A stretch of DNA of 32,259 bases, taken from NCBI GenBank assembly GCA_004563715.1, contig SIRX01000061.1:1-32259 (forward strand). The letters run 5' to 3'. Of this stretch, positions 16,296-23,932 are shown piece by piece. Every line of letters starts with the position of its first letter. The first letter of the stretch is position 1. The notes below the pieces were generated by a model. It saw nothing but the letters and a program-made list of their open reading frames with translations, had not been told where the DNA came from and did no database searches. The stretch comes from Actinomycetota bacterium. Lineage in GTDB: Bacteria > Actinomycetota > Rubrobacteria > Rubrobacterales > Rubrobacteraceae. The translations under genes were made by a program, and so were the position numbers.

Positions 16296-17225
16296 ATGCC
16301 TGAGATAAAAGCCTCTGCGCCCGGCATCTACGCCCGCTCCGAGGCGCTGGTGCAGGCCACCCGCGACTTCGACCGGGGCCGTATCACCGGAGAGGCGATG
16401 GAGCGGCGGCGGGACAGAGACGTAGAGGACTTCCTCGAAACCCAGCGAACGGCGGGTCTCGACTACCTTTCGGACGGCCTCCTCTGCTGGCAGGACATCT
16501 TCCGGCCGTTCGCGGAGCGTGCCGAGGGGCTCGCGCCCGGTCCGCTCACCCGCTTTCTGAACACGAATACTTTCTACCGGGCGCCGGTGGCCGAGACAGA
16601 GAAGCCGCTGCTCGCCGAGCCCCTGGGGGAACCGTACTTCCGCGTCGGGGAGCTGCCGCGCGGCCGGTGGGTAGCCACGCTGCCCTCGCCGTACCGCGTG
16701 GCGCGTTCCGCCGCGGGGAACCTGGAGACCCGCGCCGTAGCCGAGGGGGTGCTGGGGCCGCAGGTCCGGTGGCTCGCGGACAACGGCTGTGCGATGGTGG
16801 TGCTACAGGAGACAGCCCTGTTCGGTAGGGAGGGGGATGTCTTCGCTCTGGGCGCGGCGCTGGACGCCCTGGAGAGCCCGGTGCCCCTCGCTCTCCAGTT
16901 ACCCTTCGGCGACGCTGGCCTGGCGCTCGGCGAGCTGGTGGGGCTGAACGTGGACGCTGTGGGGGTGGACTTCTACGCCACGGACGCGGACGCCCTGCCG
17001 CGCCCGTTCCCCAAGACGTTGCTCGCGGGCGTCGTGGACGCGCGCAACTCGCTGCTGGAGGAACCGGGAGAGATCGCGAGGTTCGGGCGGCGGCTCCTGG
17101 AGGAGCTGGAGGGGGACCTGCACCTCGTCCCGAACGGGGACCTGCAGTTCGTGCCCCGGAAGATAGCCCGCGAAAAGGTGCTGCGTCTCGGAGAGGCGGC
17201 CCGCATCCTGAAAGAGGAGCTTTAG
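16296..17225 (+). CDS. metE: MetE-like protein, N-terminal half (split B12-independent methionine synthase)
   Basis: 309-residue protein resembling the N-terminal barrel of MetE: SDGLLCWQDIFRPF near the start of the barrel, FLNTNTFYRAPV matching the FNTNYHY-type motif, and LLAGVVDARNSLLEEP matching the AGLxxGRN motif. It lacks the zinc ligands, which is normal for the N half because it arose by duplication of the catalytic half. It starts 10 nt after nrdB, with GAGGGGGA upstream, and the catalytic-half gene begins 1 nt after its stop. I infer that the two polypeptides act as one B12-independent methionine synthase. A standalone role for this protein is possible. Confidence 0.75.
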   Translation: MPEIKASAPGIYARSEALVQATRDFDRGRITGEAMERRRDRDVEDFLETQRTAGLDYLSDGLLCWQDIFRPFAERAEGLAPGPLTRFLNTNTFYRAPVAETEKPLLAEPLGEPYFRVGELPRGRWVATLPSPYRVARSAAGNLETRAVAEGVLGPQVRWLADNGCAMVVLQETALFGREGDVFALGAALDALESPVPLALQLPFGDAGLALGELVGLNVDAVGVDFYATDADALPRPFPKTLLAGVVDARNSLLEEPGEIARFGRRLLEELEGDLHLVPNGDLQFVPRKIAREKVLRLGEAARILKEEL

Positions 17226-17226
17226 C

Positions 17227-18381
17227 ATGAGCGAGATCCGCTTTACCACCCGTGAGATCGGGAGCCTGGCCAAGCCCGGCTGGCGGGTGAAGTCCATCGC
17301 CGGACGGCCCGTGGAAGAGAGCGACGTCGAGGACGCCCGCCGCTGGGACGAACGCCTGGATATCGATGGCGTGGAAGAGTTGGTGGAGGTCCTGCGCAAA
17401 GGCGAGGGCTTTACCGACGAGGAGCGGGCGAGGATCCAGGACGCGGCGGCCCTCTACGCCATCCGGCTCTTGGAGAAGGCCGGCCTCGACGTGGTCTACG
17501 ACGGCGAGCAGCGCCGGAGCGAGATGTACGACCACGCCGTAAAGCATGCGAGAGGGTTCGAGGGCCGCGGCACGGTCCGCTCCTGGGACAACAAGTACTA
17601 CACCAAGGCCGCCGTGGTCGAGAGACCGAAGGTCGAGGGGACCTACGACCTCGCCGAGTACGAGTTCGTCCGGGGGCACACCGACCGGGTGGTGAAGGTC
17701 CCCTTTACCGGCGCCTACACCATCATGGACTGGTCGTACGACGAGCACTACGCGGGCGGCGGGCTCCTGGGGGCCTCGGCCGGACGGCGGGGCAAAGCCC
17801 GGCGGCGGTTCGGGGTGGACGCCGCGCGGGACGTGGTGCGGCCGAACGTGGCGGGCCTCGTCCGGGCCGGGGCTGATTGGGTCCAGATAGACGAGCCCGC
17901 CGCCACCACCCGCCCGGAGGAGGTGCCGCTGGTGGTGGAGACCTTCAACGCGACGCGCGAGGGCCTGGACGCCCGCTGCTCCATGCACATCTGCTTCTCG
18001 GACTACAACTGTCTCTTTCCCCACATCGAGGAGCTGGACGGCTGTTACGAGTTACAGCTGGAGTTCGCGAACCGCGACGCACGGGAGCCCGGCACGGCGG
18101 CCGCCGACCGGCCCGGCTACGCGGTGCTCGGCCGGTTCCGCGAGAGCGCGTGGGACGGCAAGGTCGGTCTCGGCGTCCTGGACATCCACACGGACTTTAT
18201 CGAGCCGCCGGAGCTGGTGCGCGACCGCATCCTACACGCTGCGGGTGTGCTGGGGCCGGAGCGCATCGAGGTAAACCCCGACTGCGGCCTGCGCACCCGC
18301 ACCTGGGAAGTTTCCTACGAGAAGCTGCGGAACATGGTCGAGGGCGCCCGGCTGGCGGAAGCGGAGATCAACGGCTCCTGA
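17227..18381 (+). CDS. metE: MetE-like protein, C-terminal catalytic half (cobalamin-independent methionine synthase)
   Basis: 384-residue barrel matching the catalytic half of MetE, which methylates homocysteine. Zinc ligands are in place: His254 and Cys256 (MHICFSDYN), Glu279 (LQLEFANRD) and Cys353 (VNPDCGLRTR). Other matches are LEKAGLDVVYDGEQRRSEM, FTGAYTIMDWSYDEHY and ADWVQIDEPA. Some prokaryotes use this half alone with other methyl donors; the adjacent N half here favours a split MetE. It is the last gene of the riboswitch operon and ends in a hairpin shared with the converging Uma2-type gene. Confidence 0.85.
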   Translation: MSEIRFTTREIGSLAKPGWRVKSIAGRPVEESDVEDARRWDERLDIDGVEELVEVLRKGEGFTDEERARIQDAAALYAIRLLEKAGLDVVYDGEQRRSEMYDHAVKHARGFEGRGTVRSWDNKYYTKAAVVERPKVEGTYDLAEYEFVRGHTDRVVKVPFTGAYTIMDWSYDEHYAGGGLLGASAGRRGKARRRFGVDAARDVVRPNVAGLVRAGADWVQIDEPAATTRPEEVPLVVETFNATREGLDARCSMHICFSDYNCLFPHIEELDGCYELQLEFANRDAREPGTAAADRPGYAVLGRFRESAWDGKVGLGVLDIHTDFIEPPELVRDRILHAAGVLGPERIEVNPDCGLRTRTWEVSYEKLRNMVEGARLAEAEINGS

Positions 18382-18407
18382 TCCAGGCTCCGGCGGAGCC
18401 TGGGTCA
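18379..18407. terminator. Hairpin between convergent genes, overlapping both stop codons
   Basis: CCAGGCTCC (18383-18391) pairs with GGAGCCTGG (18395-18403) over a 3-nt loop, and outer TGA/TCA can extend it. The plus-strand gene's TGA (18379-18381) and the minus-strand gene's stop (18405-18407) form the outer ends. There is no U-tract, so it would be an atypical bidirectional terminator. Confidence 0.5.
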
Positions 18408-18990
18408 GCCGAGCACGTCGCCGGCGGCGATCTCCAGGCCGGCTACGGTCTCCGCCCGCAAGGTTTCGCCGCGCCGGGCGCGCAGGGTCTTGCGGTATCC
18501 GTCCGATGCCGGAAGCGAGTGGACCTCGACCGTACCGGCCGACAGGTCCACGAGCCAGGTCTCGGGGATGCCGGCGCGGGCGTACAGGGGCAGCTTGACC
18601 CCGGCGTCGTACTCCGCCGAGGTGTCCGAGACCTCGACCACGAGCAGCACGTCTGCGGGACCGGGGTGCTCCCGGGAGTAGAAGTCTGCGCGGGGTTTCA
18701 GCAGCGCCACGTCCGGTTCGGGCTCCGAGTTCTCGTCGAGTCGGATGGGGGCTCTGTACGCGCACCAGCGTGTGATCTCCTGCCAGCCTGTTCAGGTGAC
18801 GATTGAGCCGGTCTACACACGCCGCGTAACGGCTGCCCATCGGTGCCATCTCTATGATCTCCCCTTCGATGAGCTCGACGCGGTCGTCTTCCCCCAGGAT
18901 GCCGGCCTCGGCCATCCGGTGGTACTCGGCGACGCCGAAGCGTCTCCTCTGGGTCTGTACCGGTGGGTGTCCCTGTTTGACGGCCTGCAT
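18405..18990 (-). pseudogene. Uma2-family (DUF820) endonuclease-like gene with a frameshift
   Basis: Reading the minus strand from ATG 18990, the N-terminal half (RRFGVAEYHRMAEAGILGED, VELIEGEIIEMAPMG) matches the Uma2 family of PD-(D/E)XK-fold proteins. Near 18747-18751, a run of five G on the plus strand shifts the frame; with one base fewer the reading becomes RVQSPIRLDENSEPEPDVAL and runs on into the C half (LVVEVSDTS, LPLYARAGIPETWLVDL). The putative nuclease Asp, Glu and Lys are all present once the frame is repaired. Full length would be about 194 residues. It is either a recent pseudogene or a homopolymer sequencing error. Confidence 0.8.
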
Positions 18991-19047
18991 AAGCTCTCTG
19001 CGGAGATGTTAGCATACCCCCAGAAGTCTAAATCCGGAGGCGAAAAC

Positions 19048-19329
19048 TTGATATCCGAAGAGCAGGTGCGACACGTGGCGAACCTGGCCCGGCTGGGGCT
19101 GACGGACGAGGAGATCGGGCGTATCGGCGGCCAGCTAGGGGCCATCCTGGAGAGCATAGACAAGATCGGGGAGCTGGACCTCGCGGACGTGCCCCCGACG
19201 GCCAACCCCTTGCACCTGACGAACGTGCTGCGCCCCGATGAGCCGCGCGGAGAGCTGCCGCGCGAGGAAGCGCTCTCGGTCGCCCCGGACCCGGTAGACG
19301 CCCTCTTCGCCGTGCCCCGGATAGACTGA
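19048..19329 (+). CDS. gatC: Aspartyl/glutamyl-tRNA amidotransferase subunit C
   Basis: 93-residue GatC, the small chaperone-like subunit that wraps GatA and GatB in the amidotransferase converting Glu-tRNA(Gln) (and Asp-tRNA(Asn)) to the amide form. ISEEQVRHVANLARLGLTDEE, LDLADVPPTANP and LRPDEPR are typical. The start is TTG 19048, with GGAGG at 19036-19040 (7-nt spacing). The open frame continues upstream but that part is antisense to the Uma2-type gene. TGATG overlaps the gatA start. Confidence 0.94.
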   Translation: MISEEQVRHVANLARLGLTDEEIGRIGGQLGAILESIDKIGELDLADVPPTANPLHLTNVLRPDEPRGELPREEALSVAPDPVDALFAVPRID

Positions 19330-20777
19330 TGCAGAACCTCACCGCGTACGAGCTGGCGCAGAGGATAGCCGCGAGGGAGGTCTCCGCCCGCGAGGCCGCC
19401 GAGGTAGCCAACGCCCGCGTCGAGGAGGTAGAGGAGGACGTCAACGCCTTCGTAACGACCACGCCCGAGCTCGCCCTCGAACGGGCGGGACGGGTCGACG
19501 GGCGGCTGCAAGGTGGTGAGAACGGCGGGGTGAGGCTCTGGGAGACCGTGCCGACCACCGTGAAGGACGTGCTCTCCACCCGCGGCGTCCGGACCACGTG
19601 CGGCTCCAGGATCCTGGAGGACTTCACGCCCCTCTACGACGCCTCGGCGCTGCTGAACTTCGGCGAGGACCTCGTCATGGTCGGCAAGGCCAACATGGAC
19701 GAGTTTGCGATGGGCTCCTCGACGGAGAACTCGGCCTACAGGCCGACCCGGAACCCGTGGGGCCTGGGCCGGGTGCCGGGTGGCTCCTCGGGCGGGTCGG
19801 CGGCGGCGGTGGCCGCCGGGGAGGGTTGGTGGGCCCTGGGGACGGACACCGGCGGGTCGGTGCGCCAGCCGGCGGCGCTGTGCGGCATCGTGGGCTTGAA
19901 GCCCACCTACGGGCGGGTCTCGCGCCACGGGCTCATCGCCTTCGGGTCCTCGCTGGACGTGATCGGGCCGATGACCCGCGATGTGCGGGACGCGGCGCTG
20001 CTCCTGCAGGCCATCGCCGGCCACGACCCCCACGACTCCACGAGCGCCAACGTCGAGGTGCCGGACTACCTTGCGGAGCTGGAGAACGGGGTGGAGGGGT
20101 TGCGCATCGGCCTCGTGACGGAGCTGATGGACGAGCGGATAGACGCGGGGGTGCGCGAGATCGTGGCGGACGTCGCCAATAGCCTCGAAGCCGCCGGGGC
20201 CGAGGTGGGGGAGGCGAGCCTGCCACACGCCTACTACGCGCTGGAGGCGTACTACATCATCGCGCCGGCGGAGGTCTCCTCGAACCTGGCTCGCTTCGAC
20301 GGCGTGCGGTACGGGCTGCGGGTCTCGGCCGACGGGGTGCACGAGATGTACCGCAAGACCCGGGAGGAGGGCTTCGGGGACGAGGCGAAGCGCCGGATCA
20401 TGCTCGGTACCTACGCCCTCTCCGCCGGTTACTACGACGCCTACTACGCCCAGGCGCAGAAGGTGCGCACCAAGATCATCGAGGACTTCCGCGCGGCCCT
20501 GCACCGCTACGACGTGCTGCTCTCGCCGACCTCGCCCTCGGTGGCCTTCGAGCTCGGCTCAAAAACCGGGGACCCGCTCGCCATGTACCTGCAGGATATC
20601 TGCGCCGTCCCGGCCAGCCTGGCGGGGATACCGGCGATCAGCGTCCCCGGCGGCCTGTCTGACGGGCTCCCCGTGGGCGTACAGCTCATGAGCGACCACT
20701 TTACGGAGCCGCTGCTCCTGCGTGCCGCCCGCGCCGCGGAGCAGGTCGCGGACTTCGAGTTTACGCTGAAGCCCTGA
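19329..20777 (+). CDS. gatA: Aspartyl/glutamyl-tRNA amidotransferase subunit A
   Basis: 482-residue GatA of the amidase-signature family, which releases ammonia from glutamine for the GatB reaction. The Ser-cisSer-Lys triad is visible: Lys79 (TVKDVL), Ser154 in GSSGGSAAAV and Ser177 in GTDTGGSVRQPAALCG. Substrate-region motifs such as GKANMDEFAMGSSTENSAY are intact. It overlaps gatC by 1 nt. gatB is not next to it but 1.7 kb downstream, beyond two minus-strand genes. Confidence 0.96.
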   Translation: MQNLTAYELAQRIAAREVSAREAAEVANARVEEVEEDVNAFVTTTPELALERAGRVDGRLQGGENGGVRLWETVPTTVKDVLSTRGVRTTCGSRILEDFTPLYDASALLNFGEDLVMVGKANMDEFAMGSSTENSAYRPTRNPWGLGRVPGGSSGGSAAAVAAGEGWWALGTDTGGSVRQPAALCGIVGLKPTYGRVSRHGLIAFGSSLDVIGPMTRDVRDAALLLQAIAGHDPHDSTSANVEVPDYLAELENGVEGLRIGLVTELMDERIDAGVREIVADVANSLEAAGAEVGEASLPHAYYALEAYYIIAPAEVSSNLARFDGVRYGLRVSADGVHEMYRKTREEGFGDEAKRRIMLGTYALSAGYYDAYYAQAQKVRTKIIEDFRAALHRYDVLLSPTSPSVAFELGSKTGDPLAMYLQDICAVPASLAGIPAISVPGGLSDGLPVGVQLMSDHFTEPLLLRAARAAEQVADFEFTLKP

Positions 20778-20794
20778 GTCCGCCGACGGGCTCA
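20775..20794. terminator. Short hairpin between convergent gatA and HdeD-like genes
   Basis: TGAGTCCG and CGGGCTCA pair (eight pairs including one G-T) around a CCGA loop. The plus-strand stop TGA and the minus-strand stop are the two ends of the stem, as at 18379-18407. No U-tract is present, so activity as a terminator is an inference. Confidence 0.4.
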
Positions 20795-21376
20795 GGTCAC
20801 CCGGCTCGGGCGCTCGCCCGCCCCCTCGTCCCTGCCGCGCACCTGGAAGGCGGTAACCAGCAGCAGGACCCCGAACGCTATGGCGTAAACCCCGATGAGC
20901 CACACGAGGGAGAGGATGCCCACGCCCGGGAGCACCGCCAGGATCAGGCCGAAGAGCACCGAGATCGCGCCGCCGAGGATCAGGGCCCACTCGCCCCGGA
21001 TCTCCTGCCGCAGCCTTATGGCCATGGCGATCTCCGAAACCCCGGTGATGATGGCCCAGGCCGCGATCAGGTAGAGCAGGGCAAACGCGGTCAGGCCGGG
21101 CAGGATAAACGCGATGAGGCCCGCCAGGATGCCCACGATCCCCTCCAGTAACAGGGCCCAGCGCGGGGTACCACGCCTGGTGCCCTGGAACACGCCCACG
21201 ATCGAAAAAACGCCGTCCACGAGGGCGTAGGCGCCGAACAGCAGGATCAACGCCTCAAGCGCGATGCCGGGCCGCAACAGCGCGGCCAGCCCAAACAGTA
21301 TGGCGACGCCGCCCCGCAACGCCAGGGCCCACCAGTGTCCGGTCTCGGCGGGCAACATAGATCTCGACTGCGCCAT
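20792..21376 (-). CDS. HdeD-family (DUF308) membrane protein
   Basis: 194-residue protein with six hydrophobic helices in three similar hairpins (for example LRGGVAILFGLAALLRPGI, LEGIVGILAGLIAFILPGL and LGGAISVLFGLILAVLPGV), the repeat pattern of the HdeD/DUF308 family. HdeD is linked to acid resistance in E. coli, but the function of actinobacterial members is not established. The start is ATG 21376, preceded by GAGAGGAGG; the open frame continues upstream without conserved content. The C-terminal tail is charged and cytoplasmic-like. Confidence 0.85.
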   Translation of the reverse strand: MAQSRSMLPAETGHWWALALRGGVAILFGLAALLRPGIALEALILLFGAYALVDGVFSIVGVFQGTRRGTPRWALLLEGIVGILAGLIAFILPGLTAFALLYLIAAWAIITGVSEIAMAIRLRQEIRGEWALILGGAISVLFGLILAVLPGVGILSLVWLIGVYAIAFGVLLLVTAFQVRGRDEGAGERPSRVT

Positions 21377-21516
21377 GCGATCCTCCTCTCCAAAACCATT
21401 TCTCGTACCCGGCCGGAAGGACCGCGCCGGATCGGCCCGGCGACCGCACGGTATTGTCGCCGCCGGCACACGATAAATTATATGCCGTCCGCTGAGGTTT
21501 CGCCTCAACGGCGCTC

Positions 21517-22329
21517 CTACTCGCAGACGGCGTTGCCGCCGGCGCGCTTAGCCCGGTAGAGGGCTTTATCGGCGGCCCGGGTGAGGTCTTCCCGGGTCTC
21601 CCCATCCTCAGGGTAGGCGGCGACCCCGAGGGAGAGGGTGGGGTTCGCGCAGATACCGTTCTGCTCGAAGGTGTATGCCTCGATGTGGCGACGGATCTCC
21701 TCGGCGACCGTCAGGGATTCTTTCTTCGTCAGGCCGGGGAGGACCATCTGGTACTCGTCGCCCCCGAAGCGGGTGGCGTAGAGGTCTTCGGAGCCGAGGC
21801 AGTCCCGGATTATGTGTCCGATCTCTCCGACGGCGAACTCCCCGAAGAGGTGGCCGTAAGAGTCGTTTATCTTCTTCAGGTTATCTATGTCGGCCATCAG
21901 CACGCCCAGAGGTTCGCCCTGCTCCTGGCAAATTTCCAGCGACTGCCCGAAGCGCTCGTCGAGGCGGTTCTTCGCCAGCAAACCGGTCAGGTGATCGTGG
22001 TTGATCAGGCGCTGGATCTTACGGTGGAACTGCTCCTTGATGGGGTCCCGCTCGATAAACTCCAGCACGCTGTCGCCGACCGTGATCCGGTCCCCACAGC
22101 GCAGCGGGCGCGTACCCTCGACGTTCTCCTCGTTCACCACGGCCGGCGCTCCGGTGCCCAAATCTTCCAGCGTGTAGCCGTTTCTGGCGCCGCGCCGGAT
22201 CCTGGCGTGCCGCCACTCGACTTCTATGTCCCGGATGATGATGTCCGCCTCGAAGGGGTTGCTCCCCAAGACGAGGGAGTCGCCTTCTAGATAGTACACG
22301 TCACCGAAGCTCGGTCCCTGCAGGACCAC
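21517..22329 (-). CDS. FHA-GGDEF protein, putative diguanylate cyclase (start uncertain)
   Basis: An FHA domain (about 1-95: LVLGSNPFEADIIIRDIEVEWRHARI) is joined to a GGDEF domain (about 108-265) with HDHLTGLLAKNRL, DIDNLKKINDSYGH and the active-site signature RFGGDEY. GGDEY departs from GGDEF only in the last residue, so cyclic di-GMP synthesis is plausible. The inhibitory RxxD site before it is not conserved (GSED). No membrane segment is seen. GTG 22329 is the first ordinary start, but an ideal AGGAGG at 22362-22367 lies 5 nt before an in-frame ATC (22356), which would give a more complete FHA N-terminus. Confidence 0.88.
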   Translation of the reverse strand: MVLQGPSFGDVYYLEGDSLVLGSNPFEADIIIRDIEVEWRHARIRRGARNGYTLEDLGTGAPAVVNEENVEGTRPLRCGDRITVGDSVLEFIERDPIKEQFHRKIQRLINHDHLTGLLAKNRLDERFGQSLEICQEQGEPLGVLMADIDNLKKINDSYGHLFGEFAVGEIGHIIRDCLGSEDLYATRFGGDEYQMVLPGLTKKESLTVAEEIRRHIEAYTFEQNGICANPTLSLGVAAYPEDGETREDLTRAADKALYRAKRAGGNAVCE

Positions 22330-22397
22330 CAGATGGGGCTGACCACCCTCGGGGATACGGACCTCCTCTATCGCTGTTGCATGCGGGGTTCAGCGTA

Positions 22398-22427
22398 ATT
22401 CTAGCACCGGCCGGCCGGTGCTAGAAT
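22398..22427. repeat. Perfect 30-bp palindrome with symmetric extended -10 motifs
   Basis: The half-site ATTCTAGCACCGGCC (22398-22412) is followed directly by its exact reverse complement. Each arm ends in TGCTAGAAT, which reads as an extended -10 element (TGnTAGAAT) outward on each strand: towards gatB on plus (TAGAAT at 22422-22427) and towards the FHA-GGDEF gene on minus (22403 back to 22398). No good -35 hexamer is visible. It may be a symmetric divergent promoter, an operator, or both. Confidence 0.65.
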
Positions 22428-22466
22428 AAACCGGTACACAGGCGGAGAGCGCGAGGTATCGGTTTC

Positions 22467-23927
22467 TTGGAAGTCACAGAGCAGCGGACCTACACGGCGG
22501 TTATCGGGCTGGAGTTCCACGTGCACCTGGCCACCCGGACCAAGATGTTCTGCGGGTGCCGGGTAGCCTACGGAGATCCGCCCAACACCCACACCTGCCC
22601 GGTGTGCCTCGGGCATCCGGGCGCCCTGCCGGTCACCAACGAGAAGGCCATAGAGCTCGGCGTGCGGGCGGGGCTCGCCCTGAATTGCGACGTGGCCCGG
22701 CGATCCGTCTTCGCCCGCAAGAACTACTTCTACCCCGACCTGCCGAAGGGGTACCAGATCTCCCAGTACGACGCCCCGATCTGCACCGGCGGCCACCTGG
22801 ACGTGCCGGTGGGCGAGGAGACGATCCGGGTGGGCATCACGCGGCTGCACCTGGAAGAAGACGCGGCCAAGAACGTCCACGTTGGCACCTCGGGCCGGAT
22901 GCACGGCTCGGTCGGCTCGCTCGTGGACTTCAACCGCGGCGGCACGCCCCTCATGGAGATCGTCACCGAGCCCGACATCCCTTCGCCCGAGGCCGCCCGG
23001 GCCACCGCCAACCACCTCAAGGAGATCCTGCGGGCCGTCGGCGTCTCGGAAGCCGACATGGAGAAGGGCCAGCTCCGCTGCGACGCCAACGTCTCGATCC
23101 GCAACCCCGACGGCTCCTTCGGCACCAAGACCGAACTGAAGAACATGAACTCGTTCCGCTTTGTCGAGCGGGGCCTCGCCGCGGAGCTCGCGCGCCAGCG
23201 GGAGATACTGGAGGGCGGCGGACGCGTTACGCAGACCACGCTCCACTACGACCCGGAGACCGACGAGGTCCACGAGCTGCGCAGCAAGGAGTACGCCCAC
23301 GACTACCGCTACTTCCCCGAGCCGGACCTGCTTCCGCTGGAGCTGACCGACGCCTGGGTGCGCGAGGTACGGGGCAGCCTCCCCGAGCTGCCCGACCAGA
23401 TGCGCGCCCGCTTCGTCGAGCAGTACAGCCTCTCGCCCTACGACGCCGGGGTGCTGACTTCCGACCGGGACCTCGCCGCCTACTACGAGGCGGTCGCCGC
23501 CGGCCCGGTGGACCCCAAGCAGGCGGCCAACTGGATCACGGTCGAGCTCCGGGCCCGGCTGAACGAGGCGGGGATGGAGATCTCCGAGGCCCGCGTAAGC
23601 CCGGAGCGGATAATCGAGCTGATCGGGTTGGTAGACGATGGCACTATCTCCCGCGCTGCCGCCAAGGACGTGCTGGATCGCATTTTTACCAGCGGCGAGT
23701 CCCCCTCGGCCGTCGTAGAGCGGGAGGGACTGGCGGCGATGGGTGGCGACGAGCTCTCCGGCGTCGTGGACGAGGTCCTGGCCGCGAACCCCGAGGAGGC
23801 CGGCCGGGTCCGGGACGGGGACCAGAAGGTGATCGGCTTCCTCATCGGGCAGGTGATGAAGGCGACCCGTGGCGGGGCCGACGGCGGCCGGGTGCGAGGG
23901 CTTATCCTGGAGAAGCTGGGCTCCTAG
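22467..23927 (+). CDS. gatB: Aspartyl/glutamyl-tRNA amidotransferase subunit B
   Basis: 486-residue GatB, which activates the tRNA-bound Glu or Asp with ATP and transfers ammonia supplied by GatA. GLEFHVHLATRTKMFCGC, the zinc-type Cys set (CGC and CPVC in NTHTCPVCLGHPGALPV), KNYFYPDLPKGYQISQYD and LMEIVTEPD are canonical. The C-terminal helical and YqeY-like tail is complete to VRGLILEKLGS. The start is TTG 22467, with GAGG 10 nt upstream. Transcription may begin at the palindrome just before it. Confidence 0.96.
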   Translation: MEVTEQRTYTAVIGLEFHVHLATRTKMFCGCRVAYGDPPNTHTCPVCLGHPGALPVTNEKAIELGVRAGLALNCDVARRSVFARKNYFYPDLPKGYQISQYDAPICTGGHLDVPVGEETIRVGITRLHLEEDAAKNVHVGTSGRMHGSVGSLVDFNRGGTPLMEIVTEPDIPSPEAARATANHLKEILRAVGVSEADMEKGQLRCDANVSIRNPDGSFGTKTELKNMNSFRFVERGLAAELARQREILEGGGRVTQTTLHYDPETDEVHELRSKEYAHDYRYFPEPDLLPLELTDAWVREVRGSLPELPDQMRARFVEQYSLSPYDAGVLTSDRDLAAYYEAVAAGPVDPKQAANWITVELRARLNEAGMEISEARVSPERIIELIGLVDDGTISRAAAKDVLDRIFTSGESPSAVVEREGLAAMGGDELSGVVDEVLAANPEEAGRVRDGDQKVIGFLIGQVMKATRGGADGGRVRGLILEKLGS

Positions 23928-23932
23928 GGCTG

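Noticed and set aside
13121-16327. A 1068-codon open frame on the minus strand across nrdA and nrdB
   Set aside because: It is antisense to two genes with full catalytic motifs, shows only low-complexity Val/Leu/Asp/Gly/Arg-type composition, and has no recognisable domain; long antisense frames are common in GC-rich DNA.
22556-23932. A very long open frame on the plus strand covering most of gatB and running into the IlvD-like gene
   Set aside because: Over gatB it is an out-of-frame shadow of a canonical GatB; only the part after 23933 has family-like content.
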